Positions 45,746 to 59,181 of a stretch of 64,000 bases of DNA are shown piece by piece (positions within the stretch are counted from its first letter, which is position 1; the number at the start of each line of letters is the position of its first letter). Origin of the DNA: Crotalaria pallida (Eukaryota > Streptophyta > Magnoliopsida > Fabales > Fabaceae); assembly GCA_037953625.1 (NCBI GenBank), contig CM075652.1, positions 13,288,501-13,352,500 on the forward strand. Direction: 5' to 3'. The notes under the pieces were generated by a model. That model did not search any database. It was not told the DNA's origin and saw only the letters and a program-made list of their open reading frames with translations. A program made the translations under genes and the position numbers.

Positions 45746-48511
45746 TGTAACACCCATTTTTTTATGTAAAATATCACTTTAAAAGTTTGTAATGAAAATA
45801 AGGAACTTAAAATTTTCTTTTCATAAATCAAGTTTACAAATGGTTTGGGCATTTCAATTATAATATAAGAAAGTACAACAATGAGTTCCCTTCTTTCCAT
45901 TCTTCCGCTGCGACACTCTGGTCTTCGAGCTCCTTACAATTCCCTAAAATGATAATCACTAAGGCTGAGACCTTTTCGCATCACAGTGAATCAAAAGATA
46001 GTACATAATTCATAACAAGAATTCAAGAATAATAATCAAATCAGACCATGGACCAACAAATTCACTATATTCATATGCCAATTTCTTACACACATCCACT
46101 TCCAAGTTCATTAAAATTCACAATAATAACAACTTTCTTTTATCAAACATCGACACTTTTACAGCAGGCAATTACTATTTTATTCCATACTTACATCTTT
46201 TTCATCTCTTTTCATTACTTTAAACTTTTCTTTCTCTTTTCATACTGAGTTTTTCATAGACTTTTAGAAATTATTACGTGGATCCATCATTGCTTACAGT
46301 CTCCTTCTGACAACGTCTTACAGCTGCACACAAAGTGTGTCTTACGCGGTCTATGCGTACAGTCTCCTACGGACAACGTCTTACAAGACCTGGATTCCAC
46401 AATCGGAAGGTGCATCCATCATTGCGTACAGTCTCCTTCGGACAACGTCTTACAGCAGCGCATCAAGTGCGTCTTACGCGATCTAGGCGTACAGTCTCCT
46501 ACGGACAACGTCTTACAAGATCTGGAGAGGCACAATCCAATTATACCTTTATTAATATATGGTTTGTGTGCACATCATTGCGTACAGTCTCCTTCGGACA
46601 ACGTCTTACAGCTGCGCATCTAGTGCGTCTTACGCGATCTATGCGTATAGTCTCCTTTGGACAACGTCTTACAAGATCTGGATCACACACTCTTTTGCCT
46701 TTAAATCTTTTAATATCTTATTTCACTTATTTCATTTTGCAATCACTTTCATTAATTTATCAATTTCATCATTTCATTATACTTTTAAATTCTAAATATA
46801 CAGGGCAATTCCAAAGAAACATTCATTCCAATATCAAATATCATAATCATTATCATTTTATAATTATAGAGTTCAACATAATTTGGCAAAATATCCAACC
46901 ACGCAATCAATTATCAACCATCATTCTCTTTTTCCTTTTATATTATTCTATTAAACCATTAATAATCAAAAGTCACCCACACTAAACACTTATTTGAGCA
47001 TACAAATAATAACCATCAAATATCAACAAATTAGTCGACATACTCAGGTATGTCTCAGGGTGCTTAGAATAAATCAACTCCCTAGGGTTCTTCACTTCCT
47101 ACTTTAATAATATACAAAAAGAATTAACATAAATTTTATCAATAATTTACCAAAAACAACCAAAAATATAACAATCACCCCAATCAACTCTAATCAAGTA
47201 TTAATTTGTTACCCACAACCCAATCTAACTATTAAACCCAAATTCTATTATAAACTCTAACTATCCCTAACTCAAAGTGTGGAAAAGAGACTCCCCTTAC
47301 CTTGGAAATCCTAGTCATAGTGACAGAGTCATTTTTACATCCGCGACTTGCTCCGGGGTCAGGGTTAATAATAACGTGCTGGATTTAAATAGGGACATGT
47401 GTTAAAACTAATTATAACATTAAAAATATATCAAACAAATTCATTTTTGTCAAAACAATAAATATATATCATTATGCAATAAAGATATATAATTTTTCTC
47501 CAAAATATCTCTTTATTTGAAAATATAAGGATAATAAAAATATTGACGGATCGTCAAATAAATTAGGTAGATGGATAGAGGGAGTTGAGGAGGTTATATA
47601 CCTAAGAAAGATTTGAGATTAGACGGTTGGATCTTGAGTTATTGGACCAAGAAGATAAGAAATCCTCAACCTTTTCTCTTCCTCACGTCTCTGCTATGAG
47701 ACCCTCACCCTGTCACTCTTTCTCTTTTTCTCTCGCCTTGGTTCTTTCTTTTTCTTCTTTTTTTTTCCATCATTTGTTTTCACACTGGCACTTTATAACC
47801 ATAGGGGTAGTAGACGGTGGGGTACAGTGGGACTTGGTAGATATTAGGTTAATTTAATATATTATTTTATGTTTTGTTCTCATTTGTGGGTCAATGTATG
47901 TAGGTATTTTGGATTATAGCTAAAAGTTGGATGATACTAAAAATAAAATACGTTTAGGTAAAACAATATTGTATTTTGAATTACTCAAAACTGATTGAAA
48001 AATAATAAAGTTACTGATCCCTCCGGATAATTATTGCGTAAGAAAAATTATCGAAATTTAAAAGTAAATATATTTTCTCAATCTTGATATTAAACTTGAT
48101 AATATATAATATTTAAAATTTTGAAGTAGAAGATTATTATATATATCTTAAATCGGTAATATATTAAATCAGTCCAGAAGCTAAAATTAAAAACAGCCTC
48201 CGAACACTATGAAAATTTACAGGGACGCTCAAAATATTAAGTTAAACATATTTTTCTGAAGAAACTATTTATAAAAATGCCTCTAAGACTTGTCACTTGA
48301 GCTCCCTGTCAAAATGTTAATTAAACTAAATAAAAGTACTACTTTATTTTTGGAAAACGTATGATAACAAATTTATACTTATTTTGACTAGAAAACATAT
48401 TTCAAATATAATGATGAAATCAGAATTTTATTCCGAGACTCAAGTCTTGAAACATCATATTAAATCATTTAATTATTTTGCTAGGGGTATTAGAAATAAC
48501 GGGATGTTACA
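45746..48511 (-). repeat. E10 3' LTR
   Basis: Near-identical to 52,034-54,810 through its whole length, differing by scattered single bases and small indels. A frame covering 46,335-46,985 exists only because of the tandem modules. Confidence 0.93.
46270..46682 (-). repeat. Tandem CGTCTTACA modules, E10 3' LTR
   Basis: Three units of roughly 110-155 bp. Each holds two copies of GTACAGTCTCCTNCGGACAA followed by CGTCTTACA, and in between a GCGCATC...GTGCGTCTTACGCGATC segment. The other LTR has the same three units at 52,575-52,978. Confidence 0.85.
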
Positions 48512-48526
48512 ATTCTCTCTCACTTA
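48512..48526 (-). other. E10 polypurine tract
   Basis: The plus strand reads ATTCTCTCTCACTTA next to the 3' LTR; the matching site in E1 is ATTCTCCCCCACTTA. Confidence 0.7.
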
Positions 48527-51500
48527 TTGGAATTTCGTCCCCGAAATTCTGCTCAGAATCCTTAATTGGAGAACCATCCCGAAAAAAGGGTTTCTAAGCT
48601 ATATATGGAACTTACTTCACTTTGGTTCTACTCCCCCACTTGGAGTTGGCATACCATTCAGCATAAGTACACCCCTAGACTCTTGCACTCATTGAAGAGT
48701 GCCGACTATGGTTTAATTCGGTTAGTCTCGAGGCTAAGATTCTATCAGATTTTCTAAGGTCAGCTGGGTTCCCTCCGGAATGCTACATACTAATACGCTC
48801 TAAACACTTTTACCCTCAAGGGTTGATTATACTCTAACTCCAAAATCTAACACTTATCCTATTCCTAGGCCCTAATCAACCTCATCCATCATTCACACAA
48901 GCATAAATTATAAAATCATCATTCAGAGTTCAAACATTCACAACAATAATTCTACAAAATCACATTCTTAAAACATAATCATGGCTCAACTATAATTCCT
49001 CATAAGCTAGTCAAAGTCTACACTGCCTAACTTAGGGCGGAATCTTACCTCTACACACATTTATAACAATCAACACACATTTGGAAATCGTTTTAAAAGG
49101 GGTTCGGGGAATAGGATTTGCATGGCTTGCAACCAAAAATGCATTTTCATCAATTCAATTCCTTAATGTTTTTGAAAATCTTGAAAATAGTGTCCCTGTA
49201 CATAATAGAACATCATGATAAATTTTCAAGTCAATCAGAGTTCATTAGGTTCATTCTTGACCCTACGACCACTTTATCAAAGATTTATAATGGTCGGGGG
49301 TGAACCTATGTCAAATTCACTGAAAATAGTAGACAACTCCAATTGGCCTCAAAATTTAAAGGGACATCACTTATACTTAGCCCAAGGTTGTGTAAAATTG
49401 TCAAACCGATCCGTGCACATTAAATTTACTTTGTTTGAAACACTGGCTTGCTCCAATTGGCTTGAAATGTTACATGAAATAATGATTCAACTTTAGGGTG
49501 CTTATGCCAAAATTTTCAGATCAATAAGGTATTCCAAGCCCAAAAATTCAGTTTTCCTTTTCATATAAAAATCCTAATTTCGCGACAACCACCTAAACCC
49601 AAACACCAACATTTTAAAATCCTTGTTTTGAACAATCACTAGGTATGGGGATTTAAATTTAGAAAGAAAGTCTCATACTAGTGAAACAATTAGAAAATCG
49701 TTTAGGTATTGGTAAAAACAAAATTCTTTGGAAATCAGGTTCCTTTCTTGATGAGGAAACAATTAGTTTCAGTTGAAAACTTCGATTAAAAATTTGAATC
49801 GCGCACCTCACCAAAAAGAACTACCTTCATGTAGCCTCATAAGAACCTAGATGAGGAAGTACAACTTGTTCAAAATTTCCAGACTCAGAGAAAAAGGAAT
49901 ATGTTTTTAACTTAAAAAAAAATGCAGTTTGGTAAATCGTCAAAAATTGAAACAATAACATTCCCTTTTTCCTCAAGTTTGAAAATTTGAAGTTCATTCC
50001 GAATTGATTTGGGTCGCGCATGAAAGGTTCCTATTTAATCGACATGTGACTTGGTTGGACCAAATGAATTAATTCACTGCTCGATTACTTAGGAATACTT
50101 GCTTTCCCTACTATTTTATTAAAATTTTGTCGTGCGACTTCACGATCCATTTTGGAATGATTGACATTCGGTGCAATACTTTGAAATTCATTTTGAACAC
50201 TCATAAGCATCAAACAAAAATTCATTTTTCATATATTGATATCAAGTACATTTATCAACCAATCATACACAACTAGGCGCCCTTATCAATTCTACCTGTC
50301 CTAGGGCTTAACAAACACTACCCTAATCACCAACTCCTAACAACTCACTACGAACTAACTAAAACTTCTTTTCCTAATATGCCAAGACAAAAACTCTTAG
50401 TTCAGAAAAATCAATTTGGAAATCGTTTTCGAAATTCAAATCCATCCAAACTTGAACATAAATTTTATACATATACACATATAGATATACACCTACACAA
50501 ACATAATCAAATTTTATTTTTGAAAACAAGTTTTAAAAGCAATAACTTAGGTCACTACTCAATGAAAAATGGTTTGGGACTTTAAAGCATGGGAATGGCA
50601 ATTGAAAAGCTCTTAGTCCCAAAATCATTTGAAAACAATTTCAAAAGTTGAAACTCATCCCTACATAAACGCAGACTTTTTATATATGCAAAAATACTAC
50701 CATTAATCTAATCCGAATTGATACGAGAACCTCTAGATTGAATTTTAACCCCCTTCTTGATTAAATAAACCTCTTTCCATTAAAAATTTTATTATTGTAG
50801 TTCAGGGTTTAAATTCAATCGTTAGAAGCTCCATACATATCTTTCGTTTAGTATTAAAGTCATTGGAATCAAATTAGTGGTGGAATCAACTACAAGTTCC
50901 ACTTCTAATTTCCTTCCGCCTACTTTAGCGCTAAACTGTTTCACAAAAAAACATATTTCGAGAACCTTTTGATTGAATTTAAACCACTTCCCAAACTTGG
51001 ATAAAAAGTTACTTTTATGCTTGCAATTCAAATTAGTATAGTTCAGCGGTTCAAATCCGACCGATCAGTACTCGTTTTCTTGTTTTCCTGATTGGTGTCA
51101 CAGTTACTTGAATTGAGATTAGCTATGGAATTCAACCATTTATTTAATTTAAACATTTTTTTGGTTCTCTTAGATACTAGTCTAATCGACGTAAATTTGA
51201 TCACTCAATTGGATTAGTATTCAAGATTCAGAATTTGTTTATTCCATGAAGTCCCATTTCTAATCCCTGTTCAATTAATTCAACACCAATTTACTCAACA
51301 ACATACATTAAAATCACACATAAATGCACATAGCAAAACAACAAGACATAAAGAACTGACACAAAAAGTTTTATACATGGGAAATCGGTTACTAATTCAC
51401 GATGATGCACAAACTCCTAAATTTCGACGACGTCACCCCCCGATAAATGCAACATCGGATTGGCCATTTCCAACACTACATTCCATCAGTGGCAATCTCC

Positions 51501-52017
51501 CTTGCCATCTAGTTCAAGTTTATGTGCAAGATTTCCATCATTTTGATTAGCAAGATTTCCTTTGTAAGAAACTTCAATCTTTTTGATTAACTCAAAACTT
51601 AAAATTTTCATCCTCCAACAAAACTCAATTTGCACCATTTAAGTTTCCTGTTTGCAAACGGATAACCACTTACAATATGTAATTTTTTGAATCCCTAAGG
51701 GATCCGCTTAGGTTCCAAAGAATTCACTGCATCCTTCCCATTTGCAAACATAAACATATTTCATTCGTTTCATTTTCAGGTTAACACAAATACCAATTTA
51801 ACATCACAACTATATATATATATATACTTTCACATAAGCATTTATGACGCACTTAGCATCCACATTTCTATTTCACAATGGCACCAAACATTTTCAAAAA
51901 TCGCTTAACATAGAAATTTTTCACTTATATCAGTCTCACCTCTTATCAGGAAGCTTGAGATGAGAGTGTTCGCAGCGAGTTAGGGTCCACTTTCCCTCAG
52001 GTCGAAAGGAAGGAACT
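48527..52017 (-). other. E10 interior, non-coding
   Basis: 3.5 kb without gag or pol motifs in any frame. Its first ~60 bp (TTTCGTCCCCGAAATTCTG, then GGAGAACCATCCC) match E1's interior edge. A short (TA)n run lies at about 51,813-51,824. Confidence 0.75.
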
Positions 52018-52029
52018 GCTCTGATACCA
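52018..52029 (-). other. E10 primer-binding site
   Basis: The minus strand reads TGGTATCAGAGC, four bases inside the 5' LTR. Confidence 0.92.
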
Positions 52030-52033
52030 TAAA

Positions 52034-54810
52034 TGTAACACCCATTTTTTTAAAGTAAAATATCACTTTAAAAGTTTGTAATGAAAATAAGGAACTTAAA
52101 ATTTTCTTTTCATAAATCAAGTTTACAAATGGTTTGGACATTTCAATTATAATATAAGAAAGTACAACAATGAGTTCCCTTTTTCCCATTCTTCCGCTGC
52201 GACACTCTGATCTTCGAGCTCCTTAGCATTCCCTAAAATGATAACCACTAAGGGTGAGACCTTTTCGCATCACAGTGAATCAAAAGATAGTACATAATTC
52301 ATAACAAGAATTCAAGAATAATAATCAAATCAGACCATGGACCAACAAATTCACCATATTCATATGCCAATTTCTTACACACATCCACTTCCAAGTTCAA
52401 TAAAATTCACAATAATAACAACTTTCTTTTATCAAACATCAACACTTTTACAGCAGGCAATTACTATTTTATTCCATACTTACATCTTTTTCATCTCTTT
52501 TCATTACTTTAAACTTTTCTTTCTCTTTTCATACTCTTTGAGTTTTTCATAGACTTTTAGAAATTATTACGTGGATCCATCATTGCGTACAGTCTCCTTC
52601 GGACAACGCCTTACAGCTGCACACAAAGTGTGTCTTATGCGGTCTATGCGTATAGTCTCCTACGGACAACGTCTTACAAGACCTGGATTCCACAATCAGA
52701 AGGTGCATCCATCATTGCGTACAGTCTCCTTCGGACAACGTCTTACAGCAGCGCATCAAGTGCGTCTTACGCGATCTAGGCGTACAGTCTCCTACGGACA
52801 ACGTCTTACAAGATCTGGAGAGGCACAATCCAATTATACCTTTATTAATATATGGTGTGTGTGTCCATCATTGCGTACAATCTCCTTCGGACAACGTCTT
52901 ACAACTGCGCATCTAGTGCGTCTTAGGCGATCTATGCATATAGTCTCCTTCGGACAACGTCTTACAAGATCTGGATCACACACTCTTTTGCCTTTAAATC
53001 TTTTAATATCTTATTTCACTTATTTCATTTTGTAATCACTTTCATTAATTTATCAATTTCATCATTTCATTATACTTTTAAATTCTAAATATACAGGGCA
53101 ATTCAAAAGAAACATTCATTCCAATATCAAATATCATAATCATTATCATTTTATAATTATAGAGTTCAACATAATTTGGCAAAATATCTAACCACACAAT
53201 CAATTATCAACCATCATTCTCTTTTTCCTTTTATATTATTCTATTAAACCATTAATAATCAAAAGTCACTCACACTAAACACTTATTTGAGCATACAAAT
53301 AATAACCATCAAATATCAACAAATTAGTCGACATACTCAGGTATGTCTCAGGGTGCTTAAAATAAGTCAACTCCCTAGGGTTCTTCACTTCCTACTTTAA
53401 TAATATACAAAAAGAATTACCATAAACTTTATCAATAATTTAACAAAAACAACCAAAAATATAACAATCACCCCAATCAACTCTAATCAAGTATTAATTT
53501 GTTACCCACAACCCAATCTAACTATTAAACCCAAATTCTATTATAAACTCTAACTATCCCTAACTCAAAGTATGGAAAAGAGACTCCCCTTACCTTGGAA
53601 ATCTTAGTCATAGTGACAGAGTCATTTTTACATCCGCGACTTGCTCCGGGGTCAGGGTTAATAATAACGTGCTGAATTTAAATAGGGACATGTGTTAAAA
53701 CTAATTATAAGATTAAAAATATATCAAACAAACTCATTTTTGTCAAAACAATAAATATATATCATTATACAATAAAAATATATAACTTTTCTCCAAAATA
53801 TCTCTTTATTTGAAAATATAAGGATAATAAAAATATTGACGGATCGTCAAATAAATTAGGTAGATGGATAGAGGGAGTTGAAGAGGTTATATACCTAAGA
53901 AGGATTTAAGATTGGACGGTTGAATTTTGAGTTATTGGACCAAGAAGATAAGAAATCCTCAACCTTTTCTCTTCCTCACGTCTCTGCTATGAGACCCTCA
54001 CCCCGTCACTCTTTCTCTTTTTCTCTCGCCTTCTGCTTCTTTCTTTTTCTTCTTTTTTTTTTTTCCAACATTTGTTTTCACACTGGCACTTTTTAACCAT
54101 AGAGGTAGTAGGCGGTGGGGTACAGTGGGACTTCGTAGATATTAGGTTAATTTAATATATTATTTTATGTTTTGTTCTCATTTGTGGGTCAATGTATGTA
54201 AGTATTTTGGATTATAGCTAAAAGTTGGATGATACTAAAAATAAAATACGTTTAGGTAAAACAATATTGTATTTTGAATTACTCAAAACTGATTGAAAAA
54301 TAATAAAGTTACTGATCCCTCCGGATAATTATTGCGTAAGAAAAATTATCGAAATTTAAAAGTAAATATATTTTCTCAATATTGATATTAAACTTGATAA
54401 TATATAATATTTAAAATTTTGAAGTAGAAGATTATTATATATAACTTAAATCGGTAATATATTAAACCAGTCCAGAAGCTAAAAATAAAAACAGCCTCCG
54501 AACACTATGAAAATTTACAGGGACACTCAAAATATTAAGTTAAACATATTTTTCTGAAGAAACTATTTATAAAAATCTTTCTAAGGCTTGCCACTTGAGC
54601 TCCCTGTCAAAATGTTAATTAAACTATATAAAAGTACTACTTTATTTTTGGAAAACGTATGATAACAAATTTATACTTATTTTGACTAGAAAACATATTT
54701 CAAATATAATGATGAAATCAGAATTTTATTCCGAAACTCAAATCTTGAAAACATCATATTAAATCATTTAATTATTTTGCTAGGTGTATTAGAAATAACG
54801 GGATGTTACA
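52034..54810 (-). repeat. E10 5' LTR
   Basis: 2,777 bp, TGTAACACCC...GATGTTACA. It contains the tandem CGTCTTACA modules at 52,575-52,978. Confidence 0.93.
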
Positions 54811-54980
54811 GAAACTCTCAAAGATTGTTTTCAAAAACTAGGATTAGAGAGAGTGTGTGTAGAACTCTTTTTCAAAAGTAAGGAAGAAGACCCTTTAACA
54901 ATTGAAACGAAATCAACCCAGAAAGGAAATAAATCATTTTCTGAATCAGATTGATTGTTTCACGATTTTCAATAAAAATA

Positions 54981-55235
54981 AGGAGGTAATCAATTACCTT
55001 GGCCAGAGTAATCAATTATCCGCATTTTGTGAAAACAGATAATTTGAAATTTGAATAAGTAACTGATTACTCTACAGAAGTAATAGATTATTTTAACTAA
55101 AAAAATATTAAATGTATGAGACCTGAAAGTAATCGATTATTTTAAGAAAAGTAGTCAATTATCTTCTTACTGATCTCTCAGGTTACACAATTTAAAAGAA
55201 GGCAATCGATTATCTGAAAAAGTAATCGATTACTT
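54981..55235. repeat. Paired palindromes in E9
   Basis: Centres lie near 54,991.5/55,013.5, 55,064.5/55,085.5, 55,134.5/55,156.5 and 55,207.5/55,227.5, at spacings of 22, 21, 22 and 20 bp. Several cores have decayed to ATCAAT, while their spacing is unchanged. Confidence 0.75.
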
Positions 55236-55565
55236 TTACTTAAAAACAATTTTTTCTAAAAGATTTGTAATCGGAGGTTTTCGCAAAAGATTTTCACAAA
55301 GATTTTCATAAAAATATAAACTTCTCTTAAAGTTTTCATAAAAACATTTTGTTTTCCAAGTTCTTAAAATATGCAACCTTGAGTACCACAGATATCATTG
55401 ATTTACAGCCAGTCATAAGAGATTAACAATAGGCACAGGACACATTAAGCTTGAATCAACCAAGCACAATATCATCATCCGATGCTTAACCTGTCACTTC
55501 AATTGACATCATCAATATATCGCTTGGTATTGTCATCATCAAAATATCATGGGGAACACATGGAA

Positions 55566-56932
55566 CACATGAACTTCAACAAACTTAGGCATGAGAGAAC
55601 GTACCTTAGCCTCCAACTGCATGGTGCTACTTACAGAGAAAGGAGTGGTGCGCGTATAGGCCTACAGAGCTGGCGTGTGAACCCTGGAATATGAGGGAAT
55701 AGTGCGGTACATTCCTTAAGATTCAGTGGGGATCATCCAGATTCTAGGTTTGTTAGATAAGGATCCCAGAATTATTGGAGAGATTTGCGACTGGGGGTTT
55801 AGGCCATTCTAGAAGCCTGATGGATCTTGGCATAGCTGAAGTAATACCGTGCGAACCATGGCCCGTTCAGAACTGTACAAGTCCAATCAATCGATAAGTA
55901 AGAGAGACTCTCATATTTGCTAGGATGTGGTGCGAACCCTCGGAGTCTGGGATGCTCGAATGGTTCCCTTGCCTAAGTCAAGATGGAATCATTTAAGTGT
56001 TGATACTCGATCAAGGTCGGCCAAGGTCAGGTTTATCACACAAGCCCCCAACTCGGGAAGGCCCGAAGGGCATTTGTCGAGTTTATTATTGCTTTGAGGG
56101 AGATGTTTGACTTTTGGTTCGGTCGTTACGTCTGCTGTTGTGTTGGATGGCACACATCTTATTTCGCCTCATGGTCTGCGCTATGTCTTTTCATCTGCTT
56201 CGAGGTGACGTTTGCATTCCACGAGATGGACACTTTTATGTTGAGTCTTGGAAATTGCACCGTGATGATTGCATGAGTAGTGAATGGACGGTTTTGCCCT
56301 TGGTTTTTGAATTTCCACTTAAAATGATAAGGTTTCAAAAAACAACTGGTTTGGATTGATCTTGAAAATTAAAAAAAATAATAATTAAGGATAGAAAATA
56401 ATTTACATATAGTATGGTAAAAAAACATAATAAAGTCAATATTGTGCCAAAACATTTATATCTATCTATATTGTGCATCGCATGTACTAGTACATGTTAT
56501 GTATAACCCTAAAGACTAATGAAAAAGATTTTTCCTTTAGACAATAAAACACTCATAAAGAGCAATGCGACAAAGGCAATATAGCTGTTAAGCCTAAAGG
56601 CACGTTAAAAATCAAATAAAGCTGTTGTAGAAAAAAAAAATACTTAAGTATTAATATTAAAATAAATATTAGGACAAAAATATAATATAATTGATTTTAA
56701 ATAAATAAAATAAAAAAATATTTCGACACAAACTCCACCATGGCAATATTTTGGATTTTGATCTAGTTTCAGCTCACCAAAATTGTTTGACACAGTATAC
56801 ATAATTATAAATTTGATAAACTGAAAGAAAATAAAGTGCAAGCACTTGACACATCAACTCATTTATATGATTATGAGTATTTTTAAGTGAATTTGTCTGA
56901 GAATATATCACCCTTTTTGTTATTGCTCTTTA

Positions 56933-56970
<38 letters not shown>

Positions 56971-57572
56971 TTTTAACATATGTTATAAAATACATTTTAC
57001 AATATTCATTATTTAAATTTGCATTGAATATTAATGTATTTATAAAATTAATTTTTATTATATTACATATTTTTTTTTGGTAGAATATTATATTACATAT
57101 TTTTAATATTACATATTTATGTATACGTTGCTTCACAACTCAAAATTTTTTTTGGATCTATCATTGATTGATTATAGATATAGTTTGACGTGTTTCAAGT
57201 AAGTCTTGTTTTTAAGCAAAAACAACTAATTTCTCATGTAGTATGAAAATTAATTGAGTGCATTTAATTTTCTCAAACTCATAGAAAAATTGACTACTTT
57301 AGGAAACTTACATTGGCAATAAACAAAAATTAAATGTTACAACCACTTTGTAGGGATAATTTAAGAATGATTGTATTGGGAATAAAAAGTTGGTTAATTT
57401 TTACTTATATTTAAAATCATTAAGGGGATTTGTTTTTTTTTTTTTTTTGAGTCCGGAAGGAGTACAATATAATTTTATTCTTAAACTTCTACTACCAAAT
57501 AACAAAACCGACCGTTGACGGTAATTAAACAGGAGTTTGCACTTGTCCAAACTTTTGGGTAGTTGGTATGTT
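55566..57572. other. Unassigned stretch, no gene
   Basis: 55,566-56,360 has moderate GC and phrases such as GTGCGAACCCTCGGAG but no frame with a known domain; it may be eroded LTR sequence. 56,361-57,572 is AT-rich and holds an ATT microsatellite at about 56,935-56,970. Confidence 0.5.
56935..56970. repeat. (ATT)n microsatellite
   Basis: About twelve uninterrupted ATT units. Confidence 0.95.
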
Positions 57573-57658
57573 AAAAGGAGGAGATTTTCTTTTTAAACCC
57601 CATGCATTGCTTATTGGCCCCCATTGGATATTGCGGTTACCGAATTGCCCTTAATGTA

Positions 57659-57801
57659 CCGACTGAGACTAGTCGGGAATGCATTCCGCCTTTTAGTAGG
57701 CGGTTAACAATTGGTTAATAAAACCGACTATCTAAAGGCGGAAGCATTCCGCTTTGTTAAAGTCGGGGTATATATTTTGATTTCCGCTTTGTTAGAAGCG
57801 G
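57659..57801. repeat. Five 18 bp bipartite palindromes, E11 left end
   Basis: Sites at 57,659-57,676, 57,686-57,703, 57,724-57,741, 57,749-57,766 and 57,784-57,801. Each is exactly 18 bp: a CCGAC, CCGCC or CCGCT arm, eight unconserved bases, and the complementary type of arm. Confidence 0.88.
57769..57775 (+). promoter_or_regulatory. Possible TATA box of the E11 PMD gene
   Basis: TATATAT lies inside the left terminal repeat, about 80-100 bp before a pyrimidine-rich leader (57,860-58,015) and a splice donor (CAAGTAAGT near 58,015). A long 5' UTR intron would then run to the acceptor TTTTTCAG at 59,172-59,179, three bases before the start codon. Confidence 0.4.
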
Positions 57802-58235
57802 AATGAGTTAAGAAATTGTTAAATGCCAAAAATGCCCCTACGTGAACGATTTCATTCAAAACACTCGTTCCATCTTCTCCCTCTCATTCCATCTTCATTC
57901 GAACGAAAACCTCACTCCTCAACTCCCTCTCAATCTCGGTCTCCAACTCTCATCCTTCAACTCTCTCTCAATCACTCGATTTCTCACTCCGTTTCAATCT
58001 GTTTTCTGCATTTCAAGTAAGTATTTTGTGTTTCAATCTCTCAATCTCTCCCATGCTCCCTTGGTAGTTGTTTAGGTATAGGATTTTTGTTTCTTTGGTA
58101 ATGGGTTATGGTTTGTGTATCAAATGGGGTATGGGTTTGTTGCATTGTGTTTGATCATTGTGTTTGTGTTTGATAATGGTTTGGGTTGCTGCTGTTTGCT
58201 GCTACGTAGTTCTGGGTAGATGAACTCCATAGCCT

Positions 58236-58358
58236 CCGACTTATGGTTGGCGGTAATGGTACCGCTTGTCTATAGGCGGTATAACTCCCGCCTAGCTGTG
58301 GGTGGATAGAAGTCACGCCTACCTGTGGGCGGCAGGAATACCGACAACCTAAAGGCGG
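58236..58358. repeat. Five 18 bp bipartite palindromes in the PMD leader intron
   Basis: Sites at 58,236-58,253, 58,262-58,279, 58,288-58,305, 58,315-58,332 and 58,341-58,358. The start-to-start spacing is a steady 26 or 27 bp. Confidence 0.88.
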
Positions 58359-59181
58359 TATTTAGTATTTGTATTACTATTTTTTTGTTGTATTATTATT
58401 ATGATAGATATTTTTTTTGTGAATTATTTTTATAGATTTTGGTTTATAGTAATTGGGTTATTAAATACATAAATTTGTTAATATTTACTTTTTATCATTT
58501 ATATGATTTGTATCGTGAATATTATTAATATTATTATTATTGCATTAGTTATTATTAGAGTAGTAATATTTTTTGTTGATTAGTTATTAGAATTAATTAC
58601 TATAATGGCTAATATTAGTGATATATAGATACTAAAAAATGAATTGAGTTAATTAGTATATTATTTTGTTGTTTTTTTATGGTGATTAGTTATAGTTATT
58701 AAATTAGTATTAATGTATTGATTTGATTAGAATAGTGGTATATATAGATTAGTATAAATGAATTGATTTAATTAGTATATTATAACTTTTTTTTATATTT
58801 GTTATTAGATTAGTATTAATGAATAAATTTAATTGCTGATATTATTATGTTATATAGTTTAGTATAAATGAATTGATTAAATTAGTTTATTATTTCGTTT
58901 TTTTATTTTGGTGTTTAGTTATTAGATTTGTATTATTGAATAAATTTAATTGCTAATATTATTATATAATAGCTTAGTATAAATGAATTGATTTAATTAG
59001 TATATTATTTTGTTTTTTTATTTTGCTGATTAGTTATTAGATTAGTATTAGTGAATATTGCTAATATTATTATTATATAGCTTAGTATAAATGAATTTAT
59101 TTAATTAGTATATTATTTTGTTTTTTTTATTTTGGTGACTAGTTATTAGTATTAATGTATTGATTTAATTGTTTTTCAGGT

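Larger units (their letters stand above)
45746..54810 (-). mobile_element. E10: complete coding-free gypsy-type LTR element (LARD)
   Basis: LTRs of about 2,766 bp (45,746-48,511) and 2,777 bp (52,034-54,810) have TGTAACACCC...GGGATGTTACA ends. The perfect duplication GAAAC flanks it (45,741-45,745 and 54,811-54,815). The polypurine tract and Met-tRNA primer site put it on the minus strand. The 3.5 kb interior encodes nothing recognisable. It is related to E1: the interior edges match, and the LTRs share the CGTCTTACA modules. Confidence 0.93.
45080..55565 (-). mobile_element. E9: degraded copia-type LTR, split by E10
   Basis: Pieces 45,080-45,745 and 54,816-55,565 together resemble the reverse complement of E4's LTR. 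They share the GTGCCCCATCGTTCGTCTAG and GGGTTCCTCACCCTCAG segments (45,470-45,530), the palindrome pairs, and near 55,555 the reverse of TTTTGATGATGACAA. No gag or primer site is attached, so it reads as a solo or partial LTR. The MITE lies against its left edge. Confidence 0.68.
57581..57863 (+). repeat. E11 left terminal inverted repeat
   Basis: Pairs with 63,118-63,399. The outer 80 bp are almost identical; further in, the 18 bp bipartite sites diverge in their centres but keep their arms, and the match fades at about 57,863. Confidence 0.85.

Noticed and set aside
46335..46985. 216-residue plus-strand frame with repeated TVSFGQRLT-like segments
   Set aside because: It is produced by the tandem CGTCTTACA modules in an LTR, lies antisense to the element and has no domain.
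56094..56359. Two overlapping frames in the unassigned stretch
   Set aside because: Different frames of the same DNA, no domain and no repeat context that would support either.
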